This document shows positions 36,600 through 47,500 of a stretch of 64,000 nucleotides of DNA, in pieces. Within the stretch, counting starts at the first letter, position 1, and each line of letters starts with the position of its first letter. This stretch comes from Beroe forskalii (taxonomy: Eukaryota; Ctenophora; Nuda; Beroida; Beroidae). The stretch covers positions 242,419 through 306,418 of the forward strand of contig WFMF01000202.1 of NCBI GenBank assembly GCA_011033025.1, given 5' to 3'. The notes beneath the pieces are model-generated. The model did not search any database. It saw only the letters and a list, made by a program, of their open reading frames with translations, and had not been told where the DNA came from. The position numbers and the translations under genes are program-made.

Positions 36600-39500
36600 T
36601 TGGTGAAAGATGATGAGTCTCATTCAGATGGACTGGCGGTTCTTAACGAGATTCAAAAGTACCGTGAAAGTGAAGGTAACTGGTCTGGAGTGCAATCATT
36701 TCAGAAAAATCCAGAAATAGAAGGACATTTTTGTCCGCTCGAAATCCTTGCTACACCCAAAGGCAAGGACAAAGAAAAGTGGGATGAGCTCGATGCCTTA
36801 GTTGGGCATGAGCTGGAAAAAGCTAGCCATGAACCAGGCAGCAACATTGATGAAAAATTGGCACAGTTTAAGGATATCATCTACACAGTGATAGCAGAGA
36901 AATATGGTACAAAAGAACGTCACCAACATGTTAAAAAAGGAAGAAAGGAACATGTTGATCAGCAGAAGAAAGAAATGCGGAAGAAGAAGAAAGAGTCAAA
37001 ACGAAGATATAAGGAACTTCTCAGACAAGCAGCCTCAGATAGTGAAGTTAATGATGAAAGAGTGAAATGGCTCAAGCTGGTTAGACTTCACAACAAGCTC
37101 CGTCTACAGGAAATGAACATCAGAGGAAAGGATCAACAAGCCAGCAACAATGCTGAGTTTGAAAAGAACCCCTTCGAGTTTGTGAAGAACAACATCACCT
37201 CTACGGAATCTAAGCAGCAGCCTAGCCCAAAGTGTGATGTCAAGGAAGCCACTCGATTCTTTACAGAGAGATATAGTGATGATAAACGAGATGAGAAGAT
37301 AGAGTACCCATGGTTTGTAAAACCGCCCTTACCACCCAAACACGTCCTCAGCACGGAACCCCCATCAAGAGAAGAAGTTGACAGCTATGTCAAGTCCAGG
37401 CGCAACAAAAGTGCCCCTGGACCAGATGGAATTCCATACGTCGTGTACAAGAAATGCACCACAATTCGATCCTTCCTCCACTTGGCACTGGTAGAGTGCT
37501 GGGAACAATGTAGTATCCCTGAGGGGGATCAAATTGCCCTGAAGTTCTTGATCCCAAAGACAGCCAGCAGTAGGAAGCTGGAGGACTTCAGAGACATAAC
37601 ACTGTTCAATGCTTCCATAAAAGTCATGTATGGTGTGTGGAGCAGAAGAGTGACGAAATACATGACACAGAACAGGTACATCGACACTACAATCCAGAAA
37701 GGATTTATCCCCAAGGTGGCAGGGTGTGTTGAACACAACCAAACTCTACATGACATCATGAGAACTGACAGAGAAAGAGGGAAAGCTGTCCAGGTATCAT
37801 TCATTGATCTCAAGAATGCGTTTGGTTCTACAAAGCACAATCTCATAGTAGCTGCTCTACAGTGGTACCATGTACCACCAGAGATTATAAACATCCTCAA
37901 AACCCTCTATTCTAACTTCCATGTCCTCGTTTCGGTGAACAATGAGCTCACTGAACCTATCCCAGTTTTGATAGGAAGTTTACAAGGTGGACCTGAAGCC
38001 GGAATTTGCTTCAATATTCCCTGGAACATAATTCTGGACGGGTTATGCAGGAAAGCTTTAGAGATAGGAATAGCTGAAGGGGAAAAGCCTGTCTCCGCCT
38101 TTGCAGACGACCTCACCACAAAGACACACTGCATGGCAAAACAACAGAAGCTTTTAGATTACACAGGATGGATGTTCAAATGGTCAAAATCATTCCAGCT
38201 CAACACAAAGAAGTGTAAAAGTCTGTGTATTGACGAATCAGGGATACCAACAGAACACAGTCTGAACATCAATGGCCAAAAGTTTGGGTCACTGCACAAG
38301 TCACCCTTCAAGTTCCTCGGAAGGTGGATATACCCTACACTGTCTGACAAAGCCAATCTGAAGAATGTCACTGACAAAGTGGAGAACATCCTCAAAAAGA
38401 TCAACGACCTAGCACTCGATGGAGTAAAAAAGACTTGGATATACCAATTTGGGCTACTTCCTTACATCAGCTGGGACTTAATGATGTACCCACTGATGGA
38501 AACGACCATCCAAGCATTGGAAGCAGTGATCAACAGATACCTTAAGAGATGGTTGGGGATAGCGAGGTGTGCTGATCCTTCAATCATATACAGGGAGAGG
38601 GCTGGTCTCAACATCACCAACATCAGATTGTATGTCCTCAGTAACTGCCTGAACACCCAGCTTACAACGGCTACGTCAAGAGACCCCCTCGTTAGAAGAA
38701 CAGCAAAAAGGAAAAGAGATGATCACATGGATCAAGATGGATGGAACCCCAGCAAGAAGCTCAAAGCTGCAGTTGAAGAGATAGACTTCGAGAAGAAGTT
38801 CATGGTCAACGTGCGGATGAAAGGAGATAGGAGAGGCCTTGATAAAGAGAAGAAGATCAATCTCAACAAGAAGAATGTCATCGCAAAAGCCAAAGACCTC
38901 ACCAATGATGAGAAAATCGGAAAGATCCTCCGACTAGCATCCCAGAGCAAATGGACAGAATGGGATGAACTCATCAACCTGGATCTGAAGTGGAAAGAAC
39001 TCCTCTACAGCTTTTCACCGTCCATGCTCTCCTTCCTGCTGAACTCGATCCAGGGGACCCTCCCTGACCCAATGAACTTGAGGAGATGGAAAAAGACTGC
39101 AGAAGCTAGGTGTCATCTCTGTGGATGGAAATACTGCTCCCAAGTCCACATACTCTGTAGCTGTAAGGTAGCACTACAGCAAGGGCGTATTTCCTGGAGA
39201 CACGACAGCTTACTCGGATCCATTCTCAAATGGCTAAAGACTAGTAAGAAGAAGAAAGAAGAAAGAAGAAACGAAGAAGGAACAAAGAAGATCCCAAGCC
39301 TCAACGATTCATTTGTGGCAGCTGGTAAGCCCATACCAAGAAAGAAGAAACTTCCTCAGAGAAATGGTCAATGGTGGGGGGATGCTCAAGATTGGAAGTT
39401 CCTCTGTGATAAGAGAAACGAGCAATATCAAATACCACCAGAGATTGCATGCAGTCCACTTCGCCCTGACATCTGCATATACAGCCTTGATAGGAAATCT

Positions 39501-39818
39501 TGCCTGTTTGTGGAACTTACCTCCCCCTTCGAGGATAACATCGCAGACTGGAAAATAAAGAAGTCAACAAAATACGAAGATCTAGTCAGAAGGTCCAAAG
39601 AAAAAGGATGGAACACAAAACTCTTCACTGTAGAAGTAGGAGCTCGAGGATTCGTCAACACCAGCTCCATGGCTCTGTTTCGTTTTGTGGGACTTACCAC
39701 AAAACAATGTAAAGTTATCAGAAAAGAGCTCTCTATCATAGCAGTAAGAGCAAGCTACTTTATCTGGCTGAACAGAGAGAATAAAGAATGGATACAACCA
39801 GCCAAGGTTGTAAGTTAA
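36600..39818 (+). CDS. Reverse transcriptase plus C-terminal restriction-like endonuclease (element ORF)
   Basis: An uninterrupted frame of 1072 codons (open from 36339). Counted from 36600: a Lys/Glu-rich basic stretch at about 105-150; then reverse transcriptase with SAPGPDGIPY near 270, the FRDITLFN and QKGF...GCVEHN motifs, FIDLKNAFGS with catalytic Asp403, GSLQGGPEAG (QGG 462-464), the catalytic FADD at 501-504 and FKFLGRW near 570. There follow a zinc-knuckle (CHLC 838-841, then HILCSC) and the nuclease core RPDI at 955-958 with ELT at 972-974, a PD-(D/E)XK arrangement. These are the hallmarks of the early-branching non-LTR clades that lack an APE endonuclease. There is no ATG in frame until about residue 126; 36600 is only a TTG. 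The upstream open part (36339-36599) is Ser/Thr/Pro-rich. No frameshift or stop interrupts the conserved region, so the copy is recent. Confidence 0.9.
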   Translation: MVKDDESHSDGLAVLNEIQKYRESEGNWSGVQSFQKNPEIEGHFCPLEILATPKGKDKEKWDELDALVGHELEKASHEPGSNIDEKLAQFKDIIYTVIAEKYGTKERHQHVKKGRKEHVDQQKKEMRKKKKESKRRYKELLRQAASDSEVNDERVKWLKLVRLHNKLRLQEMNIRGKDQQASNNAEFEKNPFEFVKNNITSTESKQQPSPKCDVKEATRFFTERYSDDKRDEKIEYPWFVKPPLPPKHVLSTEPPSREEVDSYVKSRRNKSAPGPDGIPYVVYKKCTTIRSFLHLALVECWEQCSIPEGDQIALKFLIPKTASSRKLEDFRDITLFNASIKVMYGVWSRRVTKYMTQNRYIDTTIQKGFIPKVAGCVEHNQTLHDIMRTDRERGKAVQVSFIDLKNAFGSTKHNLIVAALQWYHVPPEIINILKTLYSNFHVLVSVNNELTEPIPVLIGSLQGGPEAGICFNIPWNIILDGLCRKALEIGIAEGEKPVSAFADDLTTKTHCMAKQQKLLDYTGWMFKWSKSFQLNTKKCKSLCIDESGIPTEHSLNINGQKFGSLHKSPFKFLGRWIYPTLSDKANLKNVTDKVENILKKINDLALDGVKKTWIYQFGLLPYISWDLMMYPLMETTIQALEAVINRYLKRWLGIARCADPSIIYRERAGLNITNIRLYVLSNCLNTQLTTATSRDPLVRRTAKRKRDDHMDQDGWNPSKKLKAAVEEIDFEKKFMVNVRMKGDRRGLDKEKKINLNKKNVIAKAKDLTNDEKIGKILRLASQSKWTEWDELINLDLKWKELLYSFSPSMLSFLLNSIQGTLPDPMNLRRWKKTAEARCHLCGWKYCSQVHILCSCKVALQQGRISWRHDSLLGSILKWLKTSKKKKEERRNEEGTKKIPSLNDSFVAAGKPIPRKKKLPQRNGQWWGDAQDWKFLCDKRNEQYQIPPEIACSPLRPDICIYSLDRKSCLFVELTSPFEDNIADWKIKKSTKYEDLVRRSKEKGWNTKLFTVEVGARGFVNTSSMALFRFVGLTTKQCKVIRKELSIIAVRASYFIWLNRENKEWIQPAKVVS

Positions 39819-40060
39819 GACAGACTCATTGTACATACAATCATAGTTGCTTTCATTGTAAGATGTATTTCCAGATGTATATAAGTAGATGGATCCAGGG
39901 TTCCCTATGCAGGGACGTCACTGTGAGCTCTGGAAAGCAATTTAGGACGCATAGGGCCACTGAGCACCTAGATTGCACCATCTACCCACTAAACCCCTGA
40001 CGTTCTATATCGAATACTTCATTCGATCCCTATATCACCACATTGTGTTGGACAACACAT

Positions 40061-40532
40061 TCATCCACGGGGAGAAAGAACTTCTCATAACCCTCCTGGA
40101 CAGTTTCTGAAGATGGGAAGGGCTCATTGCATACGTGCATGAGCTCGGGTGTGTAACCTAAGCTGTGGAGCTACTGGTCAAAAGTACTCCTGGAAGCCAG
40201 GCCACACCCACTCGCTGCTTCCTATGTATCCCACTTCATTGAGACTCGAACCAACAGGGCATGCAGGACACCTTATCCTCTGTGGAACCCTCTACAGTGC
40301 CCTATCTCGCTGGTACTGCCTGTCCCCCATGGAGCTTCATCCACAAGGAAAAAGAACTTCTCATAACCCTCCTGGACAGTTTCTGAAGATGGGAAGGGCT
40401 CATTGCATACGTGCATGAGCTCGGGTGTGTAACCTAAGCTGTGGAGCTACTGGTCAAAGTACTCCTGGAAGCCAGGCCACACCCACTCGCTGCTTCCTAT
40501 GTATCCCACTTCATTGAGACTCGGACCAACAG
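40061..40532 (+). repeat. Two ~197-bp direct repeats 3' of the retrotransposon ORF
   Basis: Copy A 40061-40257 and copy B 40337-40532 (offset 275-276) run TCATCCAC..GG.AAAAGAACTT through GAGACTCG.ACCAACAG at roughly 97% identity, separated by 79 bp of unique sequence. Repeated 3' ends are common in non-LTR elements. Alternatively this is a tandem duplication of the target flank. Confidence 0.85.
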
Positions 40533-41579
40533 CTGGGTCCTTATTGGCTTACACCTTTTAACCAGTGGCATCCATTTATAGCAATAACATCTGTTACTAC
40601 CTCCATCGCATTCATGGTTCAGCTCCTCCAGACTCCTTTATGTTTGTTTGTTTTATCACAAAATCACTTCAATGGCAGTATTCTTTTTTCTTCCTCAGGA
40701 CAAACTTTAGTGGAAGTGGGATGGGGAGGTGACGAAACAGACATTGAGGACCTATTATAAGTACAGGAATGTCTTTGATTGACTGTCCATGGATGAGACA
40801 GGTGATTTACATGGCTGTTTTTAGCACCAATTTCATTTTCAAAATAGAGGTTTTTAGTCATCAGAAAACTAATAATGATCTTTAACTGCTTGAGGTGTAA
40901 GGACAGATGAGACTGTCATGCAAATGGGTATGCTGGGATCTGAATCTAGAGGAACTTGAGGTTTCTTTAATCAATGGATTAGTTGAATTAGGGATTCTTC
41001 AACTGAACAGGGCTTGAAATGAATTTCCCGAACTGAGGGTTTGGATTAAATAGTGTAATTCTGTCAAGGTTGTCATTCATTGTTCTCAACAGAAAGCATT
41101 TGCTTCTAAGATACACCTGATTCAGAGATATGTTCAAAAAGGTGTTTTCCAGTTTTTGACGTCTTCTTTGTCACATTCAATCTCCCAAGGGTTTCCAGAT
41201 CTTTCAAGCGAAGTTCTGGAAGACTTCATTTATAGACCCTTTGAATCAGGGACCATTTCAAAGGTTTGAAGGTTACCAACTCAACTGTTGTTTGACCAGT
41301 CCTACACGTGGTTTCTTACGCTTTTCAGTGCCAGGTTCCTCCCATAGGTTGGTCAAATTGATAAAAACTGGTCGGATGTTCAATAAAATCATCTGAATAA
41401 TTCATCATTTTATAATCATTAAAATTTCAATTATCTCCTACATAAATTAACCGTTTCTATAAGATTGAAGAAGTTTCCAGTTAACAAAAAATTTTAGTTT
41501 CCACACCAAATGAAAGATACCCACTTTTAAGGATATGGCATTATATCCCCAGTTCAGACCCTCCCCCATTATCTTTTAG

Positions 41580-42130
41580 GGAAGTTTTCGGAATCTAGAT
41601 CAAACCTTCCCATGGCAATCAAAAACCGTCCCACAAAAAAAAAATCCAATATTTCCACGAAAATAAAATATCCCCCACAAACGACCATTTCTCACCAAAA
41701 CTTCTGGCCCCAGCCGAGATTCCCGGACGAGGATCATTCCGTGTCTGGTCAACAATTTCCCATCACACCCCAATTTTTCAACCACCTGAAATGGAGTGGT
41801 AGAGGAAGGGGTGGTTACAGAGGGAGGGGGGAGTGGTTCATGAAGTTCATGGGGGAAATGGGGGTGGGATTTAAAAAAATTTTTAAAACCCCCTGCAAAG
41901 GGGAAAGAGGGAGGGGAAAGGGTAGGTTGAATTTGGTCCGGGTTTTCATTTAAACTTATCATACACCCAAAAGGGAAAAATTTTTAAAAATGGATTTTTT
42001 TAATGTTGGCTGTCCCCACAACGGTCACAGGTACAGGAGGAGCTTGATAGTCCCCATAAAATTTAAAAAGTTTGGGGGCCTAAGGGAAGGACGGCATCAC
42101 ATTTAAAGGGAAAGGGGGGGGGGGTTTTGA
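41580..42130. other. Homopolymer-rich patch, possible low-quality sequence
   Basis: Runs such as ten A, six T and ten G are far denser here than elsewhere in the window. Open frames of 113 and 120 codons on opposite strands appear only here and look like products of this composition. Confidence 0.45.
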
Positions 42131-42333
42131 ACTAGAACAGATAGCAGACTGCAATGGTATAAATTTTAGGGTAAAATGCAGTAAATCCACTAAATTTGTT
42201 ACGAAATTTGTGAAAAATTTGTCAAAAATGCCCATTTTCAGAAATTTTGGATATTGAAACTGGATTTCTCGGCTGCTCCTAGCGCTCTAAGTAAATTTAA
42301 TTATGAATCAGGAATCTTAACCTTAAATTGGTG

Positions 42334-42376
42334 TGACGTCATCATGGACTATTACATGCTACAAAAAGATGACGTA
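42334..42376 (+). repeat. 43-bp dispersed module
   Basis: TGACGTCA, 27 bases (TCATGGACTATTACATGCTA...), TGACGTAA. The spacing is conserved but the interior is the most divergent of the set. Confidence 0.55.
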
Positions 42377-44500
42377 ACCAGCTGATTTCTAATATCGATG
42401 ATATATGCCAATGATTTGGCACAATTGTTTGAAGAATTCACGTGACATAAATGTTACTATGGAGATAAGACTTCAAAGTTTCAAGTTGATTAGTACCTAG
42501 TTAGTAAAAAAAGTTTTGAGTTCGTAAAAAATGTTGCGGGTCACATCAATACTACCCATTGCACCCAGTGCAGTCTAGATAGTTCTAGGTATCTAGATAT
42601 CTAGGCAGTTGTATGGTAAAATTCTCTTGTGTTTTTAAAATCTGTAGCAATTTTGGGTATTAAATTGATTGTATCCCTAGAAAGGAATCACTTCGTAAAG
42701 AGTAAGTGACTTTATATATTTGATAAGAGTGAGAAACTAAGATTATATGAAACAAAAGGGTCGCTTTTTGCAACCAATTTGTGGTCCCTGAAACAATTTC
42801 TGTAGCTTGTAGGGGTGGGTCTAATTTTCAGTTCAGCTTGACCAGTTACAGGCATGCCGCTATCTGGTGGGTGGGTGGGTGGTTGGGATTCTCGACCAGA
42901 TAGGGTGATGCCGTCCTCCCACTTACTGCTGAACCCCCCCCCGCAGCATTACATATTTTGACAAACATACACCTTCATGACTCAGTTTTGTCACGTCAGA
43001 ATGAAAAATTGCGCGTAAAACCTCGGTTTTCACAACAAGTAAGGTAACATCAGTTGACTCTTTCATCCTCAAGAAAATGAAGTGTAACTTTCAATATTTC
43101 CATATTACTCATATTCCCTCAATCTAATCCCAAACGGTGACGTGGACAGAGTTGAGAATGTGAAGCATTATGGTTCCTTAAAGTCCTTGAAACATTCATT
43201 CTTGAATCTCGCCTTTTTATACGTCATGAGTCGGCATAAATCGCGATACAAAGCAAAGTTTCGTTGCATCTCGGCGCAGATTACATTCAACCTGAACCGT
43301 GACCCAGGTGGCTCCCAGGGCACAAAGGTATCTGACTAAATGATCGAGACACTTAAATATATATCATTGTGTATTGCTCAAGGAAAATTACACGATATAT
43401 CTTTCAACCTTTTCTGGGGAAGATAGTGTCTTTGACAGGTCACACGAGAAAGAATTCTTAATAAAACGTGGTCAATTTTGACGAAATTTTGAGCTTTATA
43501 TCCGAAATTCATATAATATGGAAATATATATTCCCAACCAAAATTATGATCGAGAGTTCCCTGGGAAATAATGAATATTTGAAACGTGATGCTGCCCTTA
43601 AAATTTACGTCTGTCTCTACCCAACTTGGGGAATACTTACCATCATCAGCCGTTCTCTCATATTTATTATTATAGAGCCTGGGTAATATATAATAATAGA
43701 TATGCGTCTTCCGGGTGATCTTTCATCTTATATGAGGGAAAGAAATCTCCCAAATCTCTTTCCTCGAATCTTTACCAATGGAGTTAGTCACTACTGACCA
43801 TAGCCGTGCGATTTGACAAATATATGAGTGCTCGAAAGTACCGATTTTCCTAATCACTGAATGGGGGAAATGTCTCGGTAAATGGGAGGCAGCGGATGAA
43901 GGACAGAACATTGCTGTCATAGTTGGGAAGGCTAAACCGGAGGTCGCGCGATCAGCATGTTCCAGTGTCGAGACATGACTCGCAAACATATTATATGGGT
44001 GAGTTAAGTAGTAGAATATTATCCCTACACATAAAATGCTCATATGATATTGCATTAAAATGCTCATAAATATATATTCAATATTAACATGACATAATGT
44101 CATTAAGATGATGTTTTGCAAGGAAGGCTGACGTGAAAACTACTACATCTTTTCTTGGAATATATATAAATAAGAGATCACGAATTTAATATTATAGCGA
44201 GTATTACTCTGCTGTGTGAAATTTAGTTCTCCAAATTGTGTGAATGAGAAATTAATGCAAAAAGGCACTACATCAAAGGAAAGCTAAATTCGAGGTATTT
44301 TAAGATATTAAAACGCTGTAAATCATGATCCAAGTTGAACCTGACTTGAGCAGTGCCGGATCCCAGATTGGAAGACCAGAAGACTTCTTAACAGGAAAGG
44401 CCGTGTGGGCAAAATTTTTGGGCTAAATCGAAAGTCAATCAAAAAAAAACTACTCAATTCGTGACGAAGTCAGGGATAATTTCAAGTGTAAGTCTCTTAC

Positions 44501-47500
44501 CGGTGCTGTTAGCTGAGACCATCTTATCGACGGAGTTGATCTTCTGACTGAGATCCGAGGTCTCGTTCTTGAGGAGCAACATCAGCCTTTCCATGTCAGT
44601 GTTGAGTTTCTGTAACTGAGAGGGGAGATGGTTAGAAAACTAGAATATATGGTTTAGGTTAATCTTTAGGAAGTGCGAGAGCTGGGCCCGTGATACGTGT
44701 ATAAGCATAACCACACCTCATGTAACAGAGTAACTCATGTAACAGAGTAACAGATCAACTAAACCTTTTAGAACTGTTTATATGAAGAAATTGTGAGAAC
44801 AGCGGAGGCCCTTACAGTTTACGGCCCACGTACGACCTATTATATTACACGGCAATACGTATGCGAGCGTGACCAGGTAATTTGTAGGTTTTGGAGAGTC
44901 GTAACTGGTTCTAGGTTCTAGGTTGAAGAACTCTGAACTTATAAGATCTAATGGTAACTGGTAGTAGGGTTTTGAAACCCGGAAAAATAGGTTATAGTTA
45001 GGTAAGCGTTCATATAATAATTGGAGTTAACGCAATAATGGGTATGTCAAGATTTAACCTGTACTGGTACAAAAACCGGTTGATATTGTCTGTCATAATG
45101 ACCAGTGACTAGGTAACCACTAACCAGTGACAGTCATGGTAACCAATCACTGAAAGCCACTATTTAACCGACGTTTCTGTTGTCTGCCATAGTTATTATC
45201 ATTATTATTAACCATCCAGACAACGTCTAGATATTCGCGAATATAATAATATTTTATCAAGTGTTTTAAACCTAATGATATTACTTAGAAAGCACATTAA
45301 TAGCATGATACTATATACCATCTCCGACACACTAACCTCTCAGAACCCATATACCACGAACTGTCGATACCATAAGCTGATCTATTATCACTAACGTGTT
45401 AGCTTTTAAGTCCCAGGTTCATTGGACATTAACCAATCAGTGCTTGAGTTGAGGGTGAACTCGGCCGCTGATTGGTCAATGTTTCGACGATTTCACGATT
45501 CTATGGGTAACCTAATATATTTACGCAGCCGATAGCAGCCAATCATCGAATCTCATCTAGCTATCTAGATAAGGTATGATGAGGTCCATAGGGTCTTATA
45601 AAGCGCCATCGGGCCTTGGATATTATACAACCATTACATCACGTGATAGTTCTCAGAAGACATATACCACGAACTTAGTAACAATGCTGACGAACTTGTG
45701 AATCATTGCAAAATATAAATCTCTTGCAAACACTTAAGTGGTATGTTCCTTACTGTAGTGATATAAGAATATTTCAAAAATAGTCGTATTCATCGACCCA
45801 GTAACATAAACATGGCCACTGGCCAGACGCATCGACCGACCAGCGAAAGTTTCAAATCATTTATTTTAATGTTAATACCTGCACAACGCTGAGCATCTCG
45901 TCCTGCTGAAGGGCGTAGAGAGAGTTTATGAAAAGCTTGAGCTGTCTGACGCACTCTGTCATATTCACACACATGTACCTGAAATTAGCTTGAATTAGAC
46001 TAGGTAGGGAGGTACCTGGAATCCACTTTCATTAAAAGTTAAACTGGGTAGGGAGCTATTCTAGTATTTTAGAAATACGTCCAGATTTCACTACATTTAG
46101 GCACTAATTTGATTTTTAAGGAACTTAAATTATGGAAAAAGTTTAAGGTGGACTTCATTCCGACAAAATACACAACACCTCTTCAGCACTGTGGACTGTA
46201 GGTACCCTTATAATACAAGTAGCTTTTTCTCTTTGCCTTGGAATCGAAGAAGACAATATGCCATCAATTTCGTTGTATTCTCTGAACCCAAAAAATAGGC
46301 ATTCAATTGTGGTGTGACTGGTGAAAAGGATCCACTAAGACTTATAAGGTATCACAATCCCGCACAATCCCATGATTTAAAATCTAAGTCAAAATGCACA
46401 ATTGGAAGATGAACTCAGATTGAATTTCGGAGCTAAATTTAGATTGAATTCTATTACTTATAAATTCATTGAAGGGCCATTAATCCACTTAAATTTTAAA
46501 TGGGAATCACTTTGATGATAATTCAAACCAACAGTCCCTTAAATAGCGGACCCTAAATCCTTATCACGCCTATGTACAGTGGTCAATGTATGCTCTTAGT
46601 GAGTTCGTCATCAGCGAATAAAATGTATAGACCGTGAGTCATTTGCGCAAGTCCATGCCCCACCATTTGTTCTTGAACACAGCCATGTATGAACAGTTAT
46701 CATATCATAGTTTAACGAGGGAAATTAATGTAAAGTGCTACATAGTACCCAATTATCGTGAATATCGAACCTTAAAATGGTACTAAATCTGATGTCGCAA
46801 GTTCTTAGAACACCTTCAGAAATTTCCACACGACCGCCATTTCTACGTGCGTGATACTGATGTAACAGTGATATATCCACGTGCGTACATGCGCAGCGCG
46901 GTTAGAAAATGATTGGCATTCCTCGAAGTCGCGACACCTGCGTAATAGCTCAGGCAACAATGTTCGGATCGCGTGCGATACCAGAGATAGGTGTGAGACC
47001 GGCACTTAACGGCTGCATGCTGCAGGTTCATGGCTCATTGGATAACTTTGCAGACCAGGATAATTCAGGAGGAGAAACTAAAATTGCTGTAAGTTTGGTA
47101 ATTGAAGTGTCGCAGGAAAACCTGCGGAAACGTGGTGGTATGTCAAGAATAGTTATCCACCTTGTCAAGAATAGTAAGTTCTATATCAAGAAGAATCCTG
47201 GAGCAATGAACTGTACGATATTTACGGTGGGAGGTATGCTAACAAATCATCTAGAAGAAATTATGAAAAGAAATTCTTATGTAGAAGTTATGATATTCTG
47301 ATATTGAATTGATATTAAATGAAAGTTTGAAATAAAAATGAAAGTAGGACAAAAGGAGAAATAAGTTCGCCCTATAGTTACCTGGAGAAAGAGCTGTTTC
47401 TGTTGGAGTTGGGCGTGCTCGTGGGGGTGGTTGGGAGGGGCGTCGTCGGAATGCTGCCCCCCAAAGTGGGCGTGCTCCCCGGTGACATGAAGTTCGGGAG

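Larger units (their letters stand above)
36339..40532 (+). mobile_element. Non-LTR retrotransposon with restriction-like endonuclease (R2/NeSL-like group)
   Basis: The element comprises a long reverse transcriptase reading frame (36339-39818) and a 3' region with a two-copy direct repeat (40061-40532). Elements of this kind insert by target-primed reverse transcription and usually favour particular target sequences. The limits are inferred: the 5' edge is the in-frame stop at 36336 and the 3' edge the end of the repeat. Neither a poly-A tail nor a target duplication was identified. No in-frame ATG precedes the conserved part, which suggests loss of the 5' end on insertion. Confidence 0.75.
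40533..44500. other. Intergenic or intronic stretch between RABGAP1 side and minus-strand gene
   Basis: I looked on the plus strand for the missing TBC-domain exons of RABGAP1 (G.PE.LRG, YCQG.SF) and found none. A 48-bp candidate exon with good borders (43280-43327, reading ITFNLNRDPGGSQGTK) has no family match. Contains the homopolymer-rich patch at 41580-42130 and a 43-bp module at 42334. The next exon of the minus-strand gene (phase 1) should lie here but was not recognised. Confidence 0.5.

Noticed and set aside
37133-39739. Many minus-strand open frames of 60-125 codons
   Set aside because: They lie antisense within the intact reverse transcriptase frame and have no motifs of their own.
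41600-41962. Overlapping 113- and 120-codon frames on both strands
   Set aside because: Both depend on unusual homopolymer runs and Gly/Arg- or Pro/Phe-rich composition; no domain.
43280-43327. 48-bp plus-strand exon candidate with CAG acceptor and GTATCT donor
   Set aside because: Borders and frame are good but it is too short to identify and does not fit the expected TBC sequence.
43723-44121. 132-codon minus-strand frame as the next exon of the unrecognised gene
   Set aside because: No acceptor in the needed phase, and the product does not continue the coiled-coil pattern.
46909-47301. 130-codon plus-strand frame in an intron of the minus-strand gene
   Set aside because: No recognisable motif, no splice or promoter context. 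Kept out although it is among the longer frames outside elements.
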